From: Ancistrus triradiatus
Lineage: Eukaryota > Chordata > Actinopteri > Siluriformes > Loricariidae
DNA length: 64,000 nucleotides
Reading direction: 5' to 3'
Assembly (NCBI GenBank): GCA_025084515.1
Contig: JAJAGP010000271.1
Span: 124,001 to 188,000, forward strand
This document shows, one piece after another, positions 35,219-47,198 of this stretch (within the stretch, counting starts at the first letter, position 1; every line of letters begins with the position of its first letter). Under the pieces are notes generated by a model that worked only from the letters and a program-made list of their open reading frames with translations, made no database searches and was not told the DNA's origin. Position numbers and translations under genes: made by a program.

Positions 35219-35750
35219 TTACTGTGACAGAGGGGTCAGCGCAAATGACTGTAGCAAAGGGGTCGGCGGTAGTGACCGTGGCACAGGGGTCGGTGCAAAT
35301 GACCGTGGCACAGCGATCCCAGGTAAGGAATCATGTGGCACAGTAGGTTCTGGTATGGAGCTAGGCAGCACTGCGGGCTCAGGTACAGAGCTAGGCTGCA
35401 CGGTGGGCTCAGGTACAGAGCTAGGTGGCACAGCAGGCTCAGGTACAGAGCTAGGCGGCGTGGCGGGCCCAGGTATGGAGCTAGGCAGCACAGCGGGCTC
35501 AGGTACGGGGTTAAGTGACACGGCGGCTCCAGGTACAGAGCTAGGCGGCACGATGAGCTCAGGTACGGAGCTAGGTGGCACGGCGGACTCAGGTACAGAA
35601 CCAGATGCCGTAGCAGGCGCAGGTACGGAGCTAATCGGCGCAAATGACCCAGGTATGGTAGTCGGGAAATCCCACAAAGGCACAGGAATCTGCTCGACAG
35701 ACTTGAAAATATCAAGTGGTTCATCCGGCCGAGTTCGTGGGTAGAGCATG
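35219..35750 (-). repeat. Coding-like minisatellite (about 30-bp and 27-bp units)
   Basis: On the minus strand, about ten 30-bp units at about 35340-35640 encode variants of the decapeptide PPSSVPEPAV. About three 27-bp units at 35219-35310 encode variants of VPRSFAPTP. The frame from 35749 (MLYPRTRPDEPLDIFKSVEQ at its start) is open for 176 codons. Because the unit length is a multiple of three, other frames stay open too: 291 codons on the minus strand (35236-36111) and 129 on the plus strand. So openness is weak evidence for a protein. The Pro/Ser-rich reading looks the most protein-like. It may be the end of an unknown retroelement or gene fragment. Confidence 0.7.
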
Positions 35751-36116
35751 AGCTCACCAGAGGGCAGAAGAATCCCCCACCGAGACCTAGTGGTTTACCG
35801 ATGCCCACAGTGGTGAAAACCTCGTAAGGGGTTAAGACATATAGGGGGGTTAAAAGTTGGTCCCTCAGTATTAGGTGGAACCAACAACACCAGCTTGAAC
35901 CTGGGCAGAGACAGGTGCCTTCTGTGGCGGGGACTAGGCAGCTCTCTGCAGGGTTGGAATGCCAAACCGGGTCCATAACTGGGCCAAAGCTAATGGGCAG
36001 ACCCCCAAGATCTAGCCGGAACCCAGTTAGATGCTGACGCCATCTGCGGCGACTGGGGACCTCCATACTGGAGGTCCAGCAGCTAATGCTGGGTCCAATT
36101 ACTGGTCGCATCCTTC
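35751..36116 (-). pseudogene. Degenerate coding-like region upstream of the minisatellite
   Basis: Continuing the proline-rich frame upstream on the minus strand gives PPNTEGPTFNPPICLNPLRG and, after one stop at about 35798, TTRSRWGILLPSGEL leading into the frame at 35749. At least three stops separate it from the start of the block near 36114. I do not recognise the protein. It may be an inactivated retroelement frame following the LTR-like block. Confidence 0.35.
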
Positions 36117-36414
36117 TGTTATGGAGAAGGATGGAAGGAACTATGACCTGACGTCATCTCCGGCCTCCTAGTCATCCAATTCTTCAAAATTGCAGTCTAC
36201 TATTATTCCTAAACCAAAATGAGACAAACAAGACGGGTGAGGTCTCCAACAATGCGTGTAGGATGCAGCACCTGACTGAGCTAGAGCGTGCTCTTAAATA
36301 CACAAGCCAGGAGGTGTTGCTGATCACACAATCGGGCTAAATAAGTGCTGGAGCATACGCGGCCCGAGCGTGCCCAATCTGAAATATGAGTCGACGCTGC
36401 CCTCTAGCGTCACA
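36117..36414 (-). other. LTR-like block (hypothesis)
   Basis: Read on the minus strand, the segment starts TGTGACGC and ends CATAACA, the TG...CA form of LTRs. It has a TATA-like tgtatttaag about 115 bp in, and is followed by the coding-like region at 35751. A second LTR copy, a primer-binding site and a pol gene are not seen in the window, so this is only a candidate solo or partial LTR. Confidence 0.3.
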
Positions 36415-37929
36415 AGATGGGATCAGCACGACTCATGATAGAAAGCAAAGGTTGAAATACTTTTGCCACTCCCAGAAATGTAATATTAGCTCAGTTTCCT
36501 CAATAAATAAATGACCGAGTATAATATTTTTGTTATATTTTTGTCACTTACGTAACTGGGTTCTCTTCGTCTACTTTTATCTGATATTTTAGGTCGTATT
36601 TATGCAGAAATGTAGACGATTCTAAAGGTATCAGAAACATTCAAGCATCGCTATAAACATTTTCCAGATTTGAAATATCAAACCATCTCTGGCAACTTTG
36701 CTGGCGTTCCATTAAACATGATTTCAATGAACCACAAAATCCACTTGAAATAGCTGACTGCAAATGCACAAGGTTATTCAAAGTGCATAACAGTATTGCA
36801 CAATGTCTCCTTTAATTCCATAATAATGTTATCGAAGCCTAAAAAAACAACGTTCACATGTTAAATAAGGGATAATATACTGGCAAATCGGGTAGAAGGA
36901 AACACCACAAGTATGAGGGCTTGGCAAGTACAGACAATTTCTTTGACTGCTAATGAATTCGTTGCGAGCATTTTGGCCTACATGACAGAAACCGTCTCAT
37001 CTATAGGTGGAGGGTGCTGTTTTATTTTCCAGGAACAGATTGGTGAGCTACAGTACCTGTTCTCCTTCTCACCTTTGGAGAGTTTTGTTGCAGAATGTAT
37101 TGCTCATCCAGCGTGTGAAGGTTAGGAGAGATGACCTGAGAAAAAAAGAACACAGCTTTCACTGCTCTTGAGGTAATCTGTCTTATGTATGAAAGAACAT
37201 GTATATACAATTCACCAACTGGCAAAGTGTGCCAACAATGGCTCAGGAGTGAAACATTACAGGGAGCTGGTAGCAGAAAAATGAGAAGGACTAGAGGACA
37301 AATGTGCAGGCAAGCTGGCTGGCTTTTTCCCCCCAGTAGCCACACTAGTTTCATTGACTGAAACATGCTCTAGGTGTGGCACAGTGGCAGGGAAGCGGGA
37401 GGAAACCAAAACCAACTGGTAATAAGCTCAGATGGAGCGAGTCTCTCACGGGGCTGCTCGCCTCCTGAGCCAGAACTGTAAATCATAGAACTGGGTGTGC
37501 TCTGCATGAACCTGGCACGCGGATACGTGTGCAGGGTTGCACGCACATACAAACCAAAAGGCAAAGAGTCACTTGGCTACCACAGACAGGCAGTCGAACA
37601 GCCAGGCAACAGAAGGCCAGCCTGGGCGAGTGGAGAAGCTCAGAGAAGTCTCTGCTAAGGCTCACAGCTAAGCAGCATGAGACTGGCAGTGCAGATGAGA
37701 GGACTGAATTGAGGAAATTGGTCTAATTCGGGCAAAGGGCCCAGTAGTTAATTGCCGAAGAGGGAGGACAGAAGGCCACGCCAATACCTTAGCCATTGAA
37801 GTCACGCAGCAGTTCTCGGCCAGCTAAAATGAAGCCATATCACGGTGCCAAAGTGCAATCTTTCAAAAATGTACGACATTTTGCATGGTGTCTTTTGGAT
37901 CAGGGTGCTTCCCCTTCCGCATTACCACT
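36415..37929. other. No feature recognised
   Basis: Overlapping frames on both strands at about 37020-37730 reflect GC-richer composition; none shows a domain. Confidence 0.4.
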
Positions 37930-38092
37930 ACAAGAACAGTGGTGGCTTAGTGGTTAAGGTTCTGGACTGCTAATCGGAAGGTTGTGAGTTCAATTGCCGG
38001 CTCTGCCAATCTGCCACTGTTGGGCTCAGGAGCAACTTTCAAGTGCTCGGCTCTGGATAAAGGGCATCTGCTGAATGCTGTAGATGTACAAA
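37930..38092 (+). repeat. tRNA-derived SINE, well preserved
   Basis: The A box is 'tggcttagtggttaaggttc' and the B box region 'ggttgtgagttcaattgccg', followed by 'tgccactgttgggctcagga' and the tail 'ctctggataaagggcatctg'. The head resembles a Ser/Leu-type tRNA but has no tRNA structure in its 3' half, so it is not a tRNA gene. Resembles the Mermaid/V-SINE type of fish SINE; family name uncertain. Confidence 0.8.
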
Positions 38093-39908
38093 TGGAGTGC
38101 CATCAAGTAAACCCATAGATCTTTTTTTATTCAAATACAAACTGACCACTAGACAAACTGTTGAGATGAGGATATTAACATTGACTGCATGAACAGTGTG
38201 GTTTCAAATCTTCCTTCTACATGCAACATGTAATAAAAAAAGAAAGTCTGGAAACTGGAAATGTCAAATAAATGCAACCCTTTGGAGCTGTGGTGGTATT
38301 TTAAATGCACTAAAAGGGAAAAGCACAGTGTGACACACAGAAAAAAGGGAATTTAAGTAGCTCTGGCGAGCGTGATTGACATATTAGATGTTGTTAATCT
38401 CAACTGGGGTCATTGGCATGCCAAGTAAACACAGCCGGAGCCTCTGCGGCTTGTAATGGTGGAACGAAGAAGAACCCGGTTACACAGATAATAATCAGGA
38501 TCCATGCGAGGCATGAATCAAGTCCGACTCTGCGCCGTAAAGTAGCCGAGCAGTCTGTTTTATAACTTCATGGGGTGTTCCAGATGAAAGCTGGGAAGCA
38601 AAGCTCCACTGGAAATATATCTGTCAGGCTGCAGAGGGGGCTTCTGAGGTACAGCCTAACAGCTCGAACCAGGTTTGTTAAACCACAATAATAGCTGGAA
38701 CGAAAGAAGCATAAGAGGATCTTTATATCAGGCCCCAAACATCTCACAGGTCCAAAATTCCCTTGAGCAGTAGATTACTGACTGGATCACCTTTCCTTTC
38801 TCAGAGGGCTTAAGCTGCACACGTGCTGACAGCCTCAAACAGCCTTTTTTAGGCTACAGTGGCTGCTCAGGACGACTGGCTTGTCGTCACAATTGCCGTG
38901 TCCTTTTCAGGTGTGCTGGAAAAAGGTGCTCCGAGCCTGGCACGCTGCACAAAGCAGGCCTTGTTGCTTGGGGTGCCACAGCCCTATCACTTACAACATC
39001 AGGGCATCTCTCATGTCTCCAAACTATGATACGTTCCACAAGGAACGTCAGAGAGGGAAAACTTAAGACCTCCACGTAAGCCCTGTAATGAATTGAGCCT
39101 ATGTGGTGCTCGGTGCTCTGCATAAGATGTCAACAGATGTCCTACTTTCCTGTTTTATCTCTTGAGGATGACTCATAGCTCAGTATAAGCAAATAAAAAA
39201 AAACACACTCTATTTTCGAAGCATTTAAATCACCTTTACAGCAATAAACCTAGTTAATATTTCTCTCATTCTGCTGGATATAATTTGGAGGTTCTTGGAG
39301 TGGACCCATCGAAAACCTCTTCTCCGTGACATGTAAAGCCGCCATGACGAATTACAATAATTGCATGGTTATAACAAGTTGTCCATCAACACAGTCCCAA
39401 AAACTTTAAGGCATGGTTTTTTGATAACTGGTTTCAGAGCAGCTACTGATTTTATTACAAACATACCCACATTCGGTCAAAATAAAAAAAAAATGTCTAT
39501 AATCATGTTGTTACTTGTGGTGGCTCTGGTCAGGGTATATTCGATTGCAGTGTGGGCTTGGATTAGTTTTTCAAACATGGCTACGCTGCCAGAGTAAACA
39601 AACTAGTTCTTCGATCGTCCACTAATACAGTTTGAGCTATCAAGCTTAATCTCTCACGCTCAGATACCTTAATTTAATGGGGGAGGGGGCTGAGTGCATG
39701 CGTTTGGGTGGCTCGTGGAGCAAAATGTCTGCGTCTTTAATGCACTGGTGAAAACTCTGAGCCCATCCACAAGGCTCATACGCAGACATTTTTGGGGTCA
39801 GGAGATTAAGGGATAAAAAGGGCACCTTCCATGCCACTCACCAACCCTTTTATACCTTGATGCCGTAAAAGCACGGTCTCCTTGGCAGAACCAGATACAT
39901 TACAGTAG
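38093..39908. other. No feature recognised
   Basis: The segment 38400-39100 is compositionally more complex than its surroundings and could hold conserved noncoding DNA; no frame or motif supports a gene. Confidence 0.35.
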
Positions 39909-40100
39909 TTGTACATTTACATTTACAGCATTTAGCAGACCCTTATACAGAGTGACTTACAATTTATACAGTCCAAGCAATTGTGGGTTAAGGGCCTTGC
40001 TCAAGGACCCAACAGTGGCAGCTTGGCAGAGGTGGGATTTGAACTCTGGACCTTCTGGTCCTTAGTCCAGTACCTTACCCGTTAGGCTACGACAGTCCAC
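39909..40100 (-). repeat. tRNA-derived SINE, nearly complete
   Basis: Read on the minus strand: A box 'tagcctaacgggtaaggtac', B box within 'ccagagttcaaatcccacct', then 'ccactgttgggtccttgagc', 'cttaacccacaattgcttgg', and the tail 'gtctgctaaatgctgtaaat'. The best copy of this family in the window. Confidence 0.85.
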
Positions 40101-40844
40101 AGACTTGAGCTGTAAGAAGCATCTTCCAAATTATCATTAAGTAATCAGTAATATTTCACCTCAATGCAGATACATGCATCACCACAACATTCAACAGGTA
40201 ATCAGAGAGTTCTCTTACACATCACTGGCACTTTCATGTGTTTTGAGCTGAACAGATTTTGTGTTGTCTGAGCAGCTGAAAACATGAATTCTGATTTTTC
40301 TCAGTCAGATTCAAGTCATATTTGTATGTGAATCTGAGGAAGGACTTGAGTCTGACCAGATGTTCAGTAAAAGTGATTACAGTCTGAACAGGAAAATTCG
40401 ATTTTGGCCTTCATAATTTGCTAAATGAGCACTCTGAGTTTCCCTTAATTTTGCTTTGTTTGTCACGTAACAAAATGTACAAATATTGGCCTGTATGCAA
40501 TCTCTAAAGTACGTTGTTAAATTTAGCCTGGGTGATGTATGTTATAATTATCCCATTTCTTTTAAGTATTGTTATAAGCAAGGGCAATTTCCTGTGTTAG
40601 GTGAGTATAGGCCATAATATTCAGTTTGCTTTTCTAGAGACTATTATCTTGCATCTGGTAGAAACTTCTCTTTCCTGAAGACTAGTCTAAATATCTGCCG
40701 AGGTGACTGGCATCAGGCTATAAGCAGTGGAAATGGTGCATTGATGGGGGGAGTTTAGTGGGTTGGAGTTGGGGTGGGTGTGGTGTGGTAAGGTGGAGGT
40801 CACTCTTTTTTTACCTTTGAGCGTCCCCCAAAATTGCCATTGAT
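40101..40844. other. No feature recognised
   Basis: AT-rich sequence without repeat or coding evidence. Confidence 0.4.
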
Positions 40845-40975
40845 ACAGTTTTACAAGGTACAATTCAAGTAATTGAGGGCTAAGGATCTTGCCTAAGCAC
40901 TTGAGCCCTAATGAACCAGTCAATGAGCCAGTCTAAGCCACTAAGTTAGTCTAACCACTAAGCAACCACTGCCAA
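40845..40975 (-). repeat. tRNA-derived SINE, degenerate
   Basis: 'acaattcaagtaattgaggg', 'taaggatcttgcctaagcac' and the head remnant 'gtctaaccactaagcaacca' follow the order of the SINE at 39909 in the same orientation. Confidence 0.5.
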
Positions 40976-41209
40976 CCAAATCCAAGCCATCCACAAGTCA
41001 GACTTCTAATCTGTAGTCAGATATGTTATCCATGGCAGTAGTTAACTGGTTGTGACAACATAATCTGAACAGTGCCTGATTTTTCACAGTAGACTGCGAA
41101 ACTGTTTATTTCAAAGAACCATGCAAATATTACCACTATAAAGCAAAAAAAAAGGTCCTCAAAAATTAATGTGTACACTGCTTGTACTGCATGTCTAGCC
41201 TTTCTCCCT

Positions 41210-41430
41210 GTACCTGCTGCATCAGATTTAAATCTCTGATTATTTCCTACAGAGCTAAAAATGGACCAGCACACTTCTAGCTGAAGGCATTAATCAAACC
41301 TCCTTCTGAGAGCTATCTGTGTAGCTTAGCTAGACGGAGCCCTGATGCCAATAGTAAGCCAAGCATCAAGATGCCGGTTTGTACTGCACCCAGGTGGTGA
41401 ACTGAACTTCCCCTAGTTTGTTTGAAGTCA
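41210..41430 (+). pseudogene. LINE reverse-transcriptase C-terminal remnant, heavily decayed
   Basis: The plus strand gives YRAKNGPAHF, a stop, then LKALIKPPSESYLCSLARR and CTAPRW followed by a stop and TELPL. This follows the same order as the minus-strand remnant at 2813-3015 (ALIKP ... APRWWNELPL). Several stops and no catalytic motifs. The assignment rests on short motifs. Confidence 0.45.
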
Positions 41431-42314
41431 ACTTAAACCTTACTCTCCCTGAAGCAGAATAACCAAGAAGTATTTTACCAGGTTACATAAGCCTGAGTAG
41501 ATTCCAAAGTTGAACCTTACTGCTCAGTGTTTCTGTAGCAAGCAATTTCTTGTCTGGGTAGGGTTCTCCTCCTTTTGCATCTGGGTTTGTATCTGGCAAT
41601 GGTAGAAATGGAAGGCAGTGGCGAAATTGATGAAGAAGCTTAATGTTTTCAACTATTGGCGATTGTGAAAAATCCTTAAATGAAGCAATGTTAGAGAATT
41701 GGAAGACATTATGTAGGAGCGCAGATTACGCTAGGCCAGCAGAAACTTGGTGAAAAGCGTAAAGTGGGCCGAACTTTCCAGGAGGACCTTCAAACACTAG
41801 GAGTTAAGTGAGATGAAGAGATGAAAGTCATGGATGATAAGACACAATGGCAAAGGATCTTTGCCCAATGTGTCCAGTTCCACAGCTGGACCAAAGTCTA
41901 AGTAAATAAGAAAGATCCCAAAGTTTGCTTGCTTCATGGTATACACCTCAGTTTCCAAAAGCATCATGCCATATCAATTCACTATCAACAAACACCATAT
42001 TTTAGTTATTCTACTACTAGATCGAAATTCACATATCTAGTATATGTCCTTCCATGTAAGCTGCCACATCCTTTTTCTTCTTATTTTCGAAAGATTCTTC
42101 TTGTGATATTCAGCTACTTGATACGAAAGGTATTACTCTTTGTCTTTACATGTCAGTGTAAGATTGCATCTACCGAGGCCACTAATATCTCCTTTAATAT
42201 CATCATGGACACTGATTCCTCCACAGGTCTGGCTTTCAATGTAAAGCTTCCTAGTGAAGGCCTCAAGTTTTCCCTGTTTAATCCCAGCTTTGAGATTGGG
42301 AATTGGGAATTTAG
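41431..42314. other. No feature recognised
   Basis: The plus frame 41929-42480 (183 codons) has no recognisable domain, its 3' part overlaps the antisense of a LINE remnant, and it is unlikely to be a gene. Confidence 0.4.
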
Positions 42315-42600
42315 TCAGATTGACTTACAAAATGTGCAAACAGTTACATTAAACAGCATAAAGTTACAGTTACAAAGATACACACATGTACAAAGAGCAG
42401 ATGAAGAGGGTAGAAGGGGTATCATGTTTGAAGAGCTGATTTCTGTGGAAGGAAGTGCAACACCGGGCCATTCGGAGTGAAGTTGGAAGCTCATTCCACA
42501 ACTGAAGAGACAAGAGACTGAAACATCGAGAGCTTGCCTTGTGAGCATGGTTGGATATCAGAGAAGGATGTCCTAGATGCCCAGATGCCAAAGACCTGAG
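42315..42600 (-). pseudogene. LINE reverse-transcriptase C-terminal remnant
   Basis: Minus-strand frame with LQLWNELPTSLRMARCCTSF and then HRNQLFKHD, the C-terminal signature (LWNELP ... SF...QLK) of L2-like LINEs. Upstream motifs are absent, so it is a 5'-truncated copy; the low-coordinate part would be its 3' UTR. Confidence 0.6.
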
Positions 42601-43001
42601 TTGGCATGCAGTTCTCTATCAAGGAATAACATATTAGCATATTCTGTATATAATGGTTTTTCAGCAACTTGAGTCACATGATTCAACTTCGCAAATTTAA
42701 GCACTTGAAACTTGCTTGACTAACATTGATAAAAGATTTGACTTGTCCTTCAAGTCTTGAGACTTGAGACAGATGACTTGAGGATTATGTTGTGGATGAA
42801 AGTAGTAAAAAGACAACACTGACATCCAACATCCAATTGTCACCACATTTGTCAGCTACCAAACTGCAGCTGCAAGAGCCAAGCAAGTAAATCTTAAAGA
42901 TACAATTCATTTTGTTTTCAAGTTAAACAACGCTCACAGTGGCCAGGTCTAATGGAATTCCGTGCATACATACCGCACTTAATCCATGTCACAGAAGAAA
43001 G
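42601..43001. other. No feature recognised
   Basis: A run of imperfect cttgag/acttga repeats lies at about 42667-42780 (acttgaaacttgcttgac, cttgagacttgagac). Nothing else. Confidence 0.45.
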
Positions 43002-43499
43002 GAGTGCATAGCCAAAAGTTTGTGGACACTCAGAAATGGTATCCAAAAGCATGGCTATTTGTGTGGAGATTTGCTCCTGTTACAGCCTTCACTCTTCTGA
43101 GAAGGCTTTCTAGTAGATATTGGAACATGCCTATGAGGTCAGGAACTGACGTTGGACAATAAGACCCAACTCACTGGGGCTCATTCCAATTCATTTCAAA
43201 GCTTTCTGACATCATTAAGGTCAGCACATTGCAAGCCAGCCACGTTCTCCATCAAAGTTGGCACACCATTTCTTTACTGACTTTGTCTTAGGAGGGCAGG
43301 ACAGAAACCCACTTGCAAGTTCGCAGGAAGCCTACGAAAGTGATATACTAAAGTTCAACCCATTCTACTGTCACTGTGTAACTATGGAGATTCCATGTCT
43401 GTAAGCTTCATGTTATAAGCCTGCTAAGAATGAGTGCGGAGAAAATGAGACAGATCACTTGTTTAAAGGTTTGTCTACACACTTTGGTCATGTAGTGTA
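43002..43499. repeat. MITE-like element with inverted ends, about 0.5 kb
   Basis: The left end 'tgcatagccaaaagtttgtg' and the right end, in inverse 'acactacatgaccaaagtgt', are imperfect inverted repeats of the fish 'gccaaaagtttgtggacac' element type. Internal motifs 'ttcactcttctgagaaggct' and 'catgcctatgaggtcagg' fit that family. No transposase frame. Confidence 0.65.
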
Positions 43500-44854
43500 G
43501 AAAAGAGATATGCTTGTTGCTTTTTGTGCTATAAATAAAGCCTAGGTTCTTCTGACCTTGGCTTGTACTAACCCTTTACAAATGACATAAAGTTTTGCTT
43601 CTTTTCATAACAGTATTTCCAACAGTTCATCAGTCGTTAATGCTATCTCTCCAAGGACATTAGGGGTAATAACTTTAGGTACATGTTCTCAGCTGAACAA
43701 TATTTCACCAGAGAGATGCTAGCGAACGGAGCCACTGACCCTAAGGCCAATCGGTCTTGTGCCGAGCTCAAGCCTCTGAAAGAAAGTTGGCAGTGGCGAG
43801 CCGCTCCTGGACGCGACACGTTGCAGTAGAGCCCAGATCACTAGTTAACAGGCTAAGGACCACTCCTTTGTTTGGGGAAGGGCTGTCTGTTGTAACTCAC
43901 AGCTCTCCGTCCAGATCCCCGAGGTGAATCATTAATATGACGTCCTGTGCAAACAGAGCCTCAGGGTCTCCATATGCTACCTCAGATTCAGACCTGGTCT
44001 CAGCCCTGCATACATCAGCCACAAGTTCCACTGATTTGACACATATCAACAATTTATATCGATGGTTCCTAAAACCATTAAGCAAGGGATTTTCTTCAGC
44101 ACCATCACTGCTCTGGTCAGTAATAAAGTTGTCATCGGCATGAATCGCTTCAAATGTAACAGCACACAAGTGGGCGAGTGAGACAGAGATGAATCCCTCG
44201 GATAATATACTGTTATTGCAGCTTTGGGGCTTAATATCCACGCTATATGTGCAGAAACAGGAGGAAGACGCTTAGTGCTCTTTAGCTATCCAAACCACCG
44301 TCCCTGTCTGGCTTCAATCATGGGATTTTCTTATCAGTGGTGCTACAGAGATGTGCTCTTTGCATGAAGGATGACCTGTTATTACAGCCTGAACACACGC
44401 AATTAAAACCACATGGCTAGAAAGGGCAGGATCCTGTATTCTCCCTACGGTTTGGTCCTTTCCTCTTTGCCCCCTTCTGAAAAATATTTATTCACGCTGG
44501 AATCAGTCCAAAGTCGTAAGTACTGTAGTGCTTACATGTAATAGACAGCTATAGAACACTTTACAAGGCAGGAAGGAGAACTAAAGGTGTAGCCCTTGGC
44601 CAAACCTTCTGGGGGAAAACACAGCTTGTAATGTGTAGTGTCAAATATAAAAATGAGAGATAAAACTCAACAAAATAGAATACATCTGGGACTGACATTC
44701 ATTATAGCATCGGTTCCCAAAATGGAGTGGCGAGGAGCTATTGCGAGGAGGCACAGCAAAGCAAAAGAATGAGGCTAAGCAAAGCAAAAGAAGATTTGTC
44801 ATTGCATTTTGTTTCTTTCAATAAAAAGTTGCAAAATGTATGAATTCCAATGTA
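43500..44854. other. Unassigned, with a both-strand-open island
   Basis: At 43897-44241 the minus strand is open for 114 codons and the plus strand for 68 within it. No domain is recognised. It could be conserved noncoding sequence or a decayed exon. A weak hAT-like motif (catcggttcccaaaatgg) is at about 44708. Confidence 0.35.
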
Positions 44855-45325
44855 AATTCCATGACAGCTTTCTGTTCTTGGCTGACAGAAATGGAACCTA
44901 ATGTGGTCTTCTGCGGTTGTTGCCCATACGGTTTGCAAGGTGTGGATTCTGATATCGTACTTTTCTGCTCATTAAGGTTGTACAGGGTGATTATCTGCGC
45001 TACTGTAGCCTTTCTGCCAGCTCGAACCAGTCTGACTATTCTCTGTTGATCTCATCACCAAGGCATTTTCCTCCACAGAATTGCCACTCATTGGATGATT
45101 TTTTTCTGTATTGCACCATTCTGAATAAAGTCCAGGGATTGTTATGCAAGAAAATCCCAGAAGATCAGAAATGACAGAAATACTCACACCATCCCATCTG
45201 ACACCAATAATCATGCCTACATTCATGCCATGATCAATAATGTCACATTTTCCCCCAGTCTGATGGTTGATGTGAACATTACCTGAGGCTGCTGGAGTGT
45301 ATCTACATAATTCTATGCTTAAATA
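44855..45325 (-). repeat. Widespread teleost interspersed repeat with transposase-like frame
   Basis: Diagnostic segments include 'tagcctttctgccagctcga', 'gcaagaaaatcccagaagat' and 'gtctgatggttgatgtgaac', which I recognise as a very common fish repeat. On the minus strand the frame (part of 44972-45430) includes SISVISDLLGFSCITIPGLY, which fits a Tc1-like helix-turn-helix. No TIRs are seen. A degenerate Tc1-type N-terminus is the most likely content. Confidence 0.65.
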
Positions 45326-45372
45326 TATGCTTTTGCTCAATGATTTTTGAAGACAACTGGTAGCAATTCCTA

Positions 45373-45605
45373 GCAATGATAAAGTCTGGTTTATTTCTAT
45401 AGCACTTTTTACAATGGGGCATTGTCTCAAAGCAGCTTTACAATTTTCTATTATCTTCTATTATCTAAGATCAATCCCAAACTGAGGAAGCCTAGGGTGA
45501 CAGTGGCAAGGAAAAACATAAGGAAATGAACCTCGAGAGCACCAAGACTCAAAAAGGGACCCATCCTCCTTGGGCAGATTATATGTAAGGATTAAACTAA
45601 GTTAT
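45373..45605 (-). mobile_element. Truncated LINE 3' end
   Basis: 'ctatagcactttttacaatg', 'ctcaaagcagctttacaatt', 'cctagggtgacagtggcaag' and 'ggacccatcctccttgggca' match the LINE 3' UTR in the same orientation as 13775. The tail motif is short. Confidence 0.8.
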
Positions 45606-47198
45606 CTAATTAGTAAGTTAATAATAATAGCTTAAATAAACATAAGATAAATATTAACAGAGAGAACATATTTGAACATATAATAATATGTAGACTAATA
45701 ATTTGGGGAAAATATAATACTAAGAATAATATAATAAAATATAAAATATAAAGCCATAGCATCTAAGACAATAAGTGAATACAAATAAACAAATTTCATT
45801 ACCACATCTTAAAGAAACTGTAGGAGATGCTGGGCCTCATGAGTAGTCTTCATCTGCAGCAATCATCTGTGGCATCCACACAGCATCTCGTGTTTGCGCC
45901 TCAAAAAACCTTAGAAGTAAGGGTTTAGTTAACAGTTCGGTTAGTTTCTGGGTCTGTTACGTACATGTCAAAACATTATAAAAGATGTTATTTGGGCCTG
46001 CTTAGCGTCTGTCAGCTTGAGGTTGTGGTGCATATTTCAACTTTTCCAAAGTGTCCCAAAATCAGTTGACGTCCCTTTTCCATACCAAATTTGGAAACAC
46101 CATTTTGTCACTCTGTGACATTTTCCTGCCTACACAGTCTTCTATCAGTACTGCTGTCATGTGTTGTGCGAACATCTTTACACTTCTCATAGTCTAGTCA
46201 ACAACTGCTACTCATAATCTTGATTTAAGATACATTCCTGGAGGTATGCAACCTACTGACATTGATCAATGCCACTGATGGATGACATTTGGTATGGCAA
46301 AAGAACACCCATCAGAGAAAGTCACCAAGTCTGGAACACCATGACTAGCAAGCAAAGCCTCAAAAGCTCAACCCCAGGAAAAAAAATCAGGGGTTATTAG
46401 GAACAGACGACAAATTTTCCAGCTGACTGCCACAACCTCTATGTGAAATGTGCTCGGTTAGAGAAGTTACATTTGCAAACTTAACGTACTGCCATATCTT
46501 GCTCTGTACCTGTCATATACTGATGATGAACACAGATCCTTGGCTGGTTTCCCGAAAGGATCTCTTTCATCTACTACAATGAAGTAGCATTCATTTTTCT
46601 AAAAGCACCAGCGAGGTCTGATCCAGGTCCAAGCTTCATCTAAATGTATTGTACTTCCATATACAGTAATGCCTCTTTAAAACTCCCTCAGCCATATTTC
46701 AGCCAGGACTAAACACACACACTGTCAGCAGACACATTGGTATTGAGCTATGTGCAGCACAGCTGTTTGACAGACGCAGGCCGTCCTGAATAGACTCGGT
46801 ATCAAAAAAGACTAACAGCAATTGAAAAGCCTAATACTGTAACCAGGACATTGTTGGTGGTGTCAAGCCAAGCAAAGCTGGGAGCTCAAAAGAGCATGAA
46901 TGACCTTGCAGAACATTACACTTACCTTAAGTAAAAACCTTGCATTACCTGTTCTATTTTGGTACTATCAGGATTGTTAGATGGTGCTCTTGAGCTGTAC
47001 GGAAAATTCTTCTATAAACTGCCCTAGATAAGGGAAGTTTAAAGCTCCAAGTACATCAGGTACACAGAACAGCACCTTCATCCAAGTTAAATAAGCTTCC
47101 CAATTACACAGCAGATCAGACTAACTGTTAGCCTTGACTCTCCAGAAAGGAGAGGAGAAACTTGCTAATTGGTGGAAACTGACAATGAATACAATATA
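45606..47198. other. No feature recognised
   Basis: Starts with a very AT-rich stretch (45606-45800). No gene or repeat ends identified further on. Confidence 0.4.

Noticed and set aside
35236..36111. Longest open frame of the window (291 codons, minus strand) as a gene
   Set aside because: Much of it is the 30-bp minisatellite read in a frame that stays open because the unit is a multiple of three; the peptide is a Leu/Arg/Tyr-rich repeat without a domain, and a different frame gives the more protein-like reading.
37930..38000. tRNA gene
   Set aside because: A and B boxes are present, but there is no full cloverleaf and the sequence continues into a SINE body and tail shared with other copies.
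41929..42480. 183-codon plus-strand frame as a gene
   Set aside because: No domain, poor composition, and its 3' part is antisense to a LINE C-terminal remnant.
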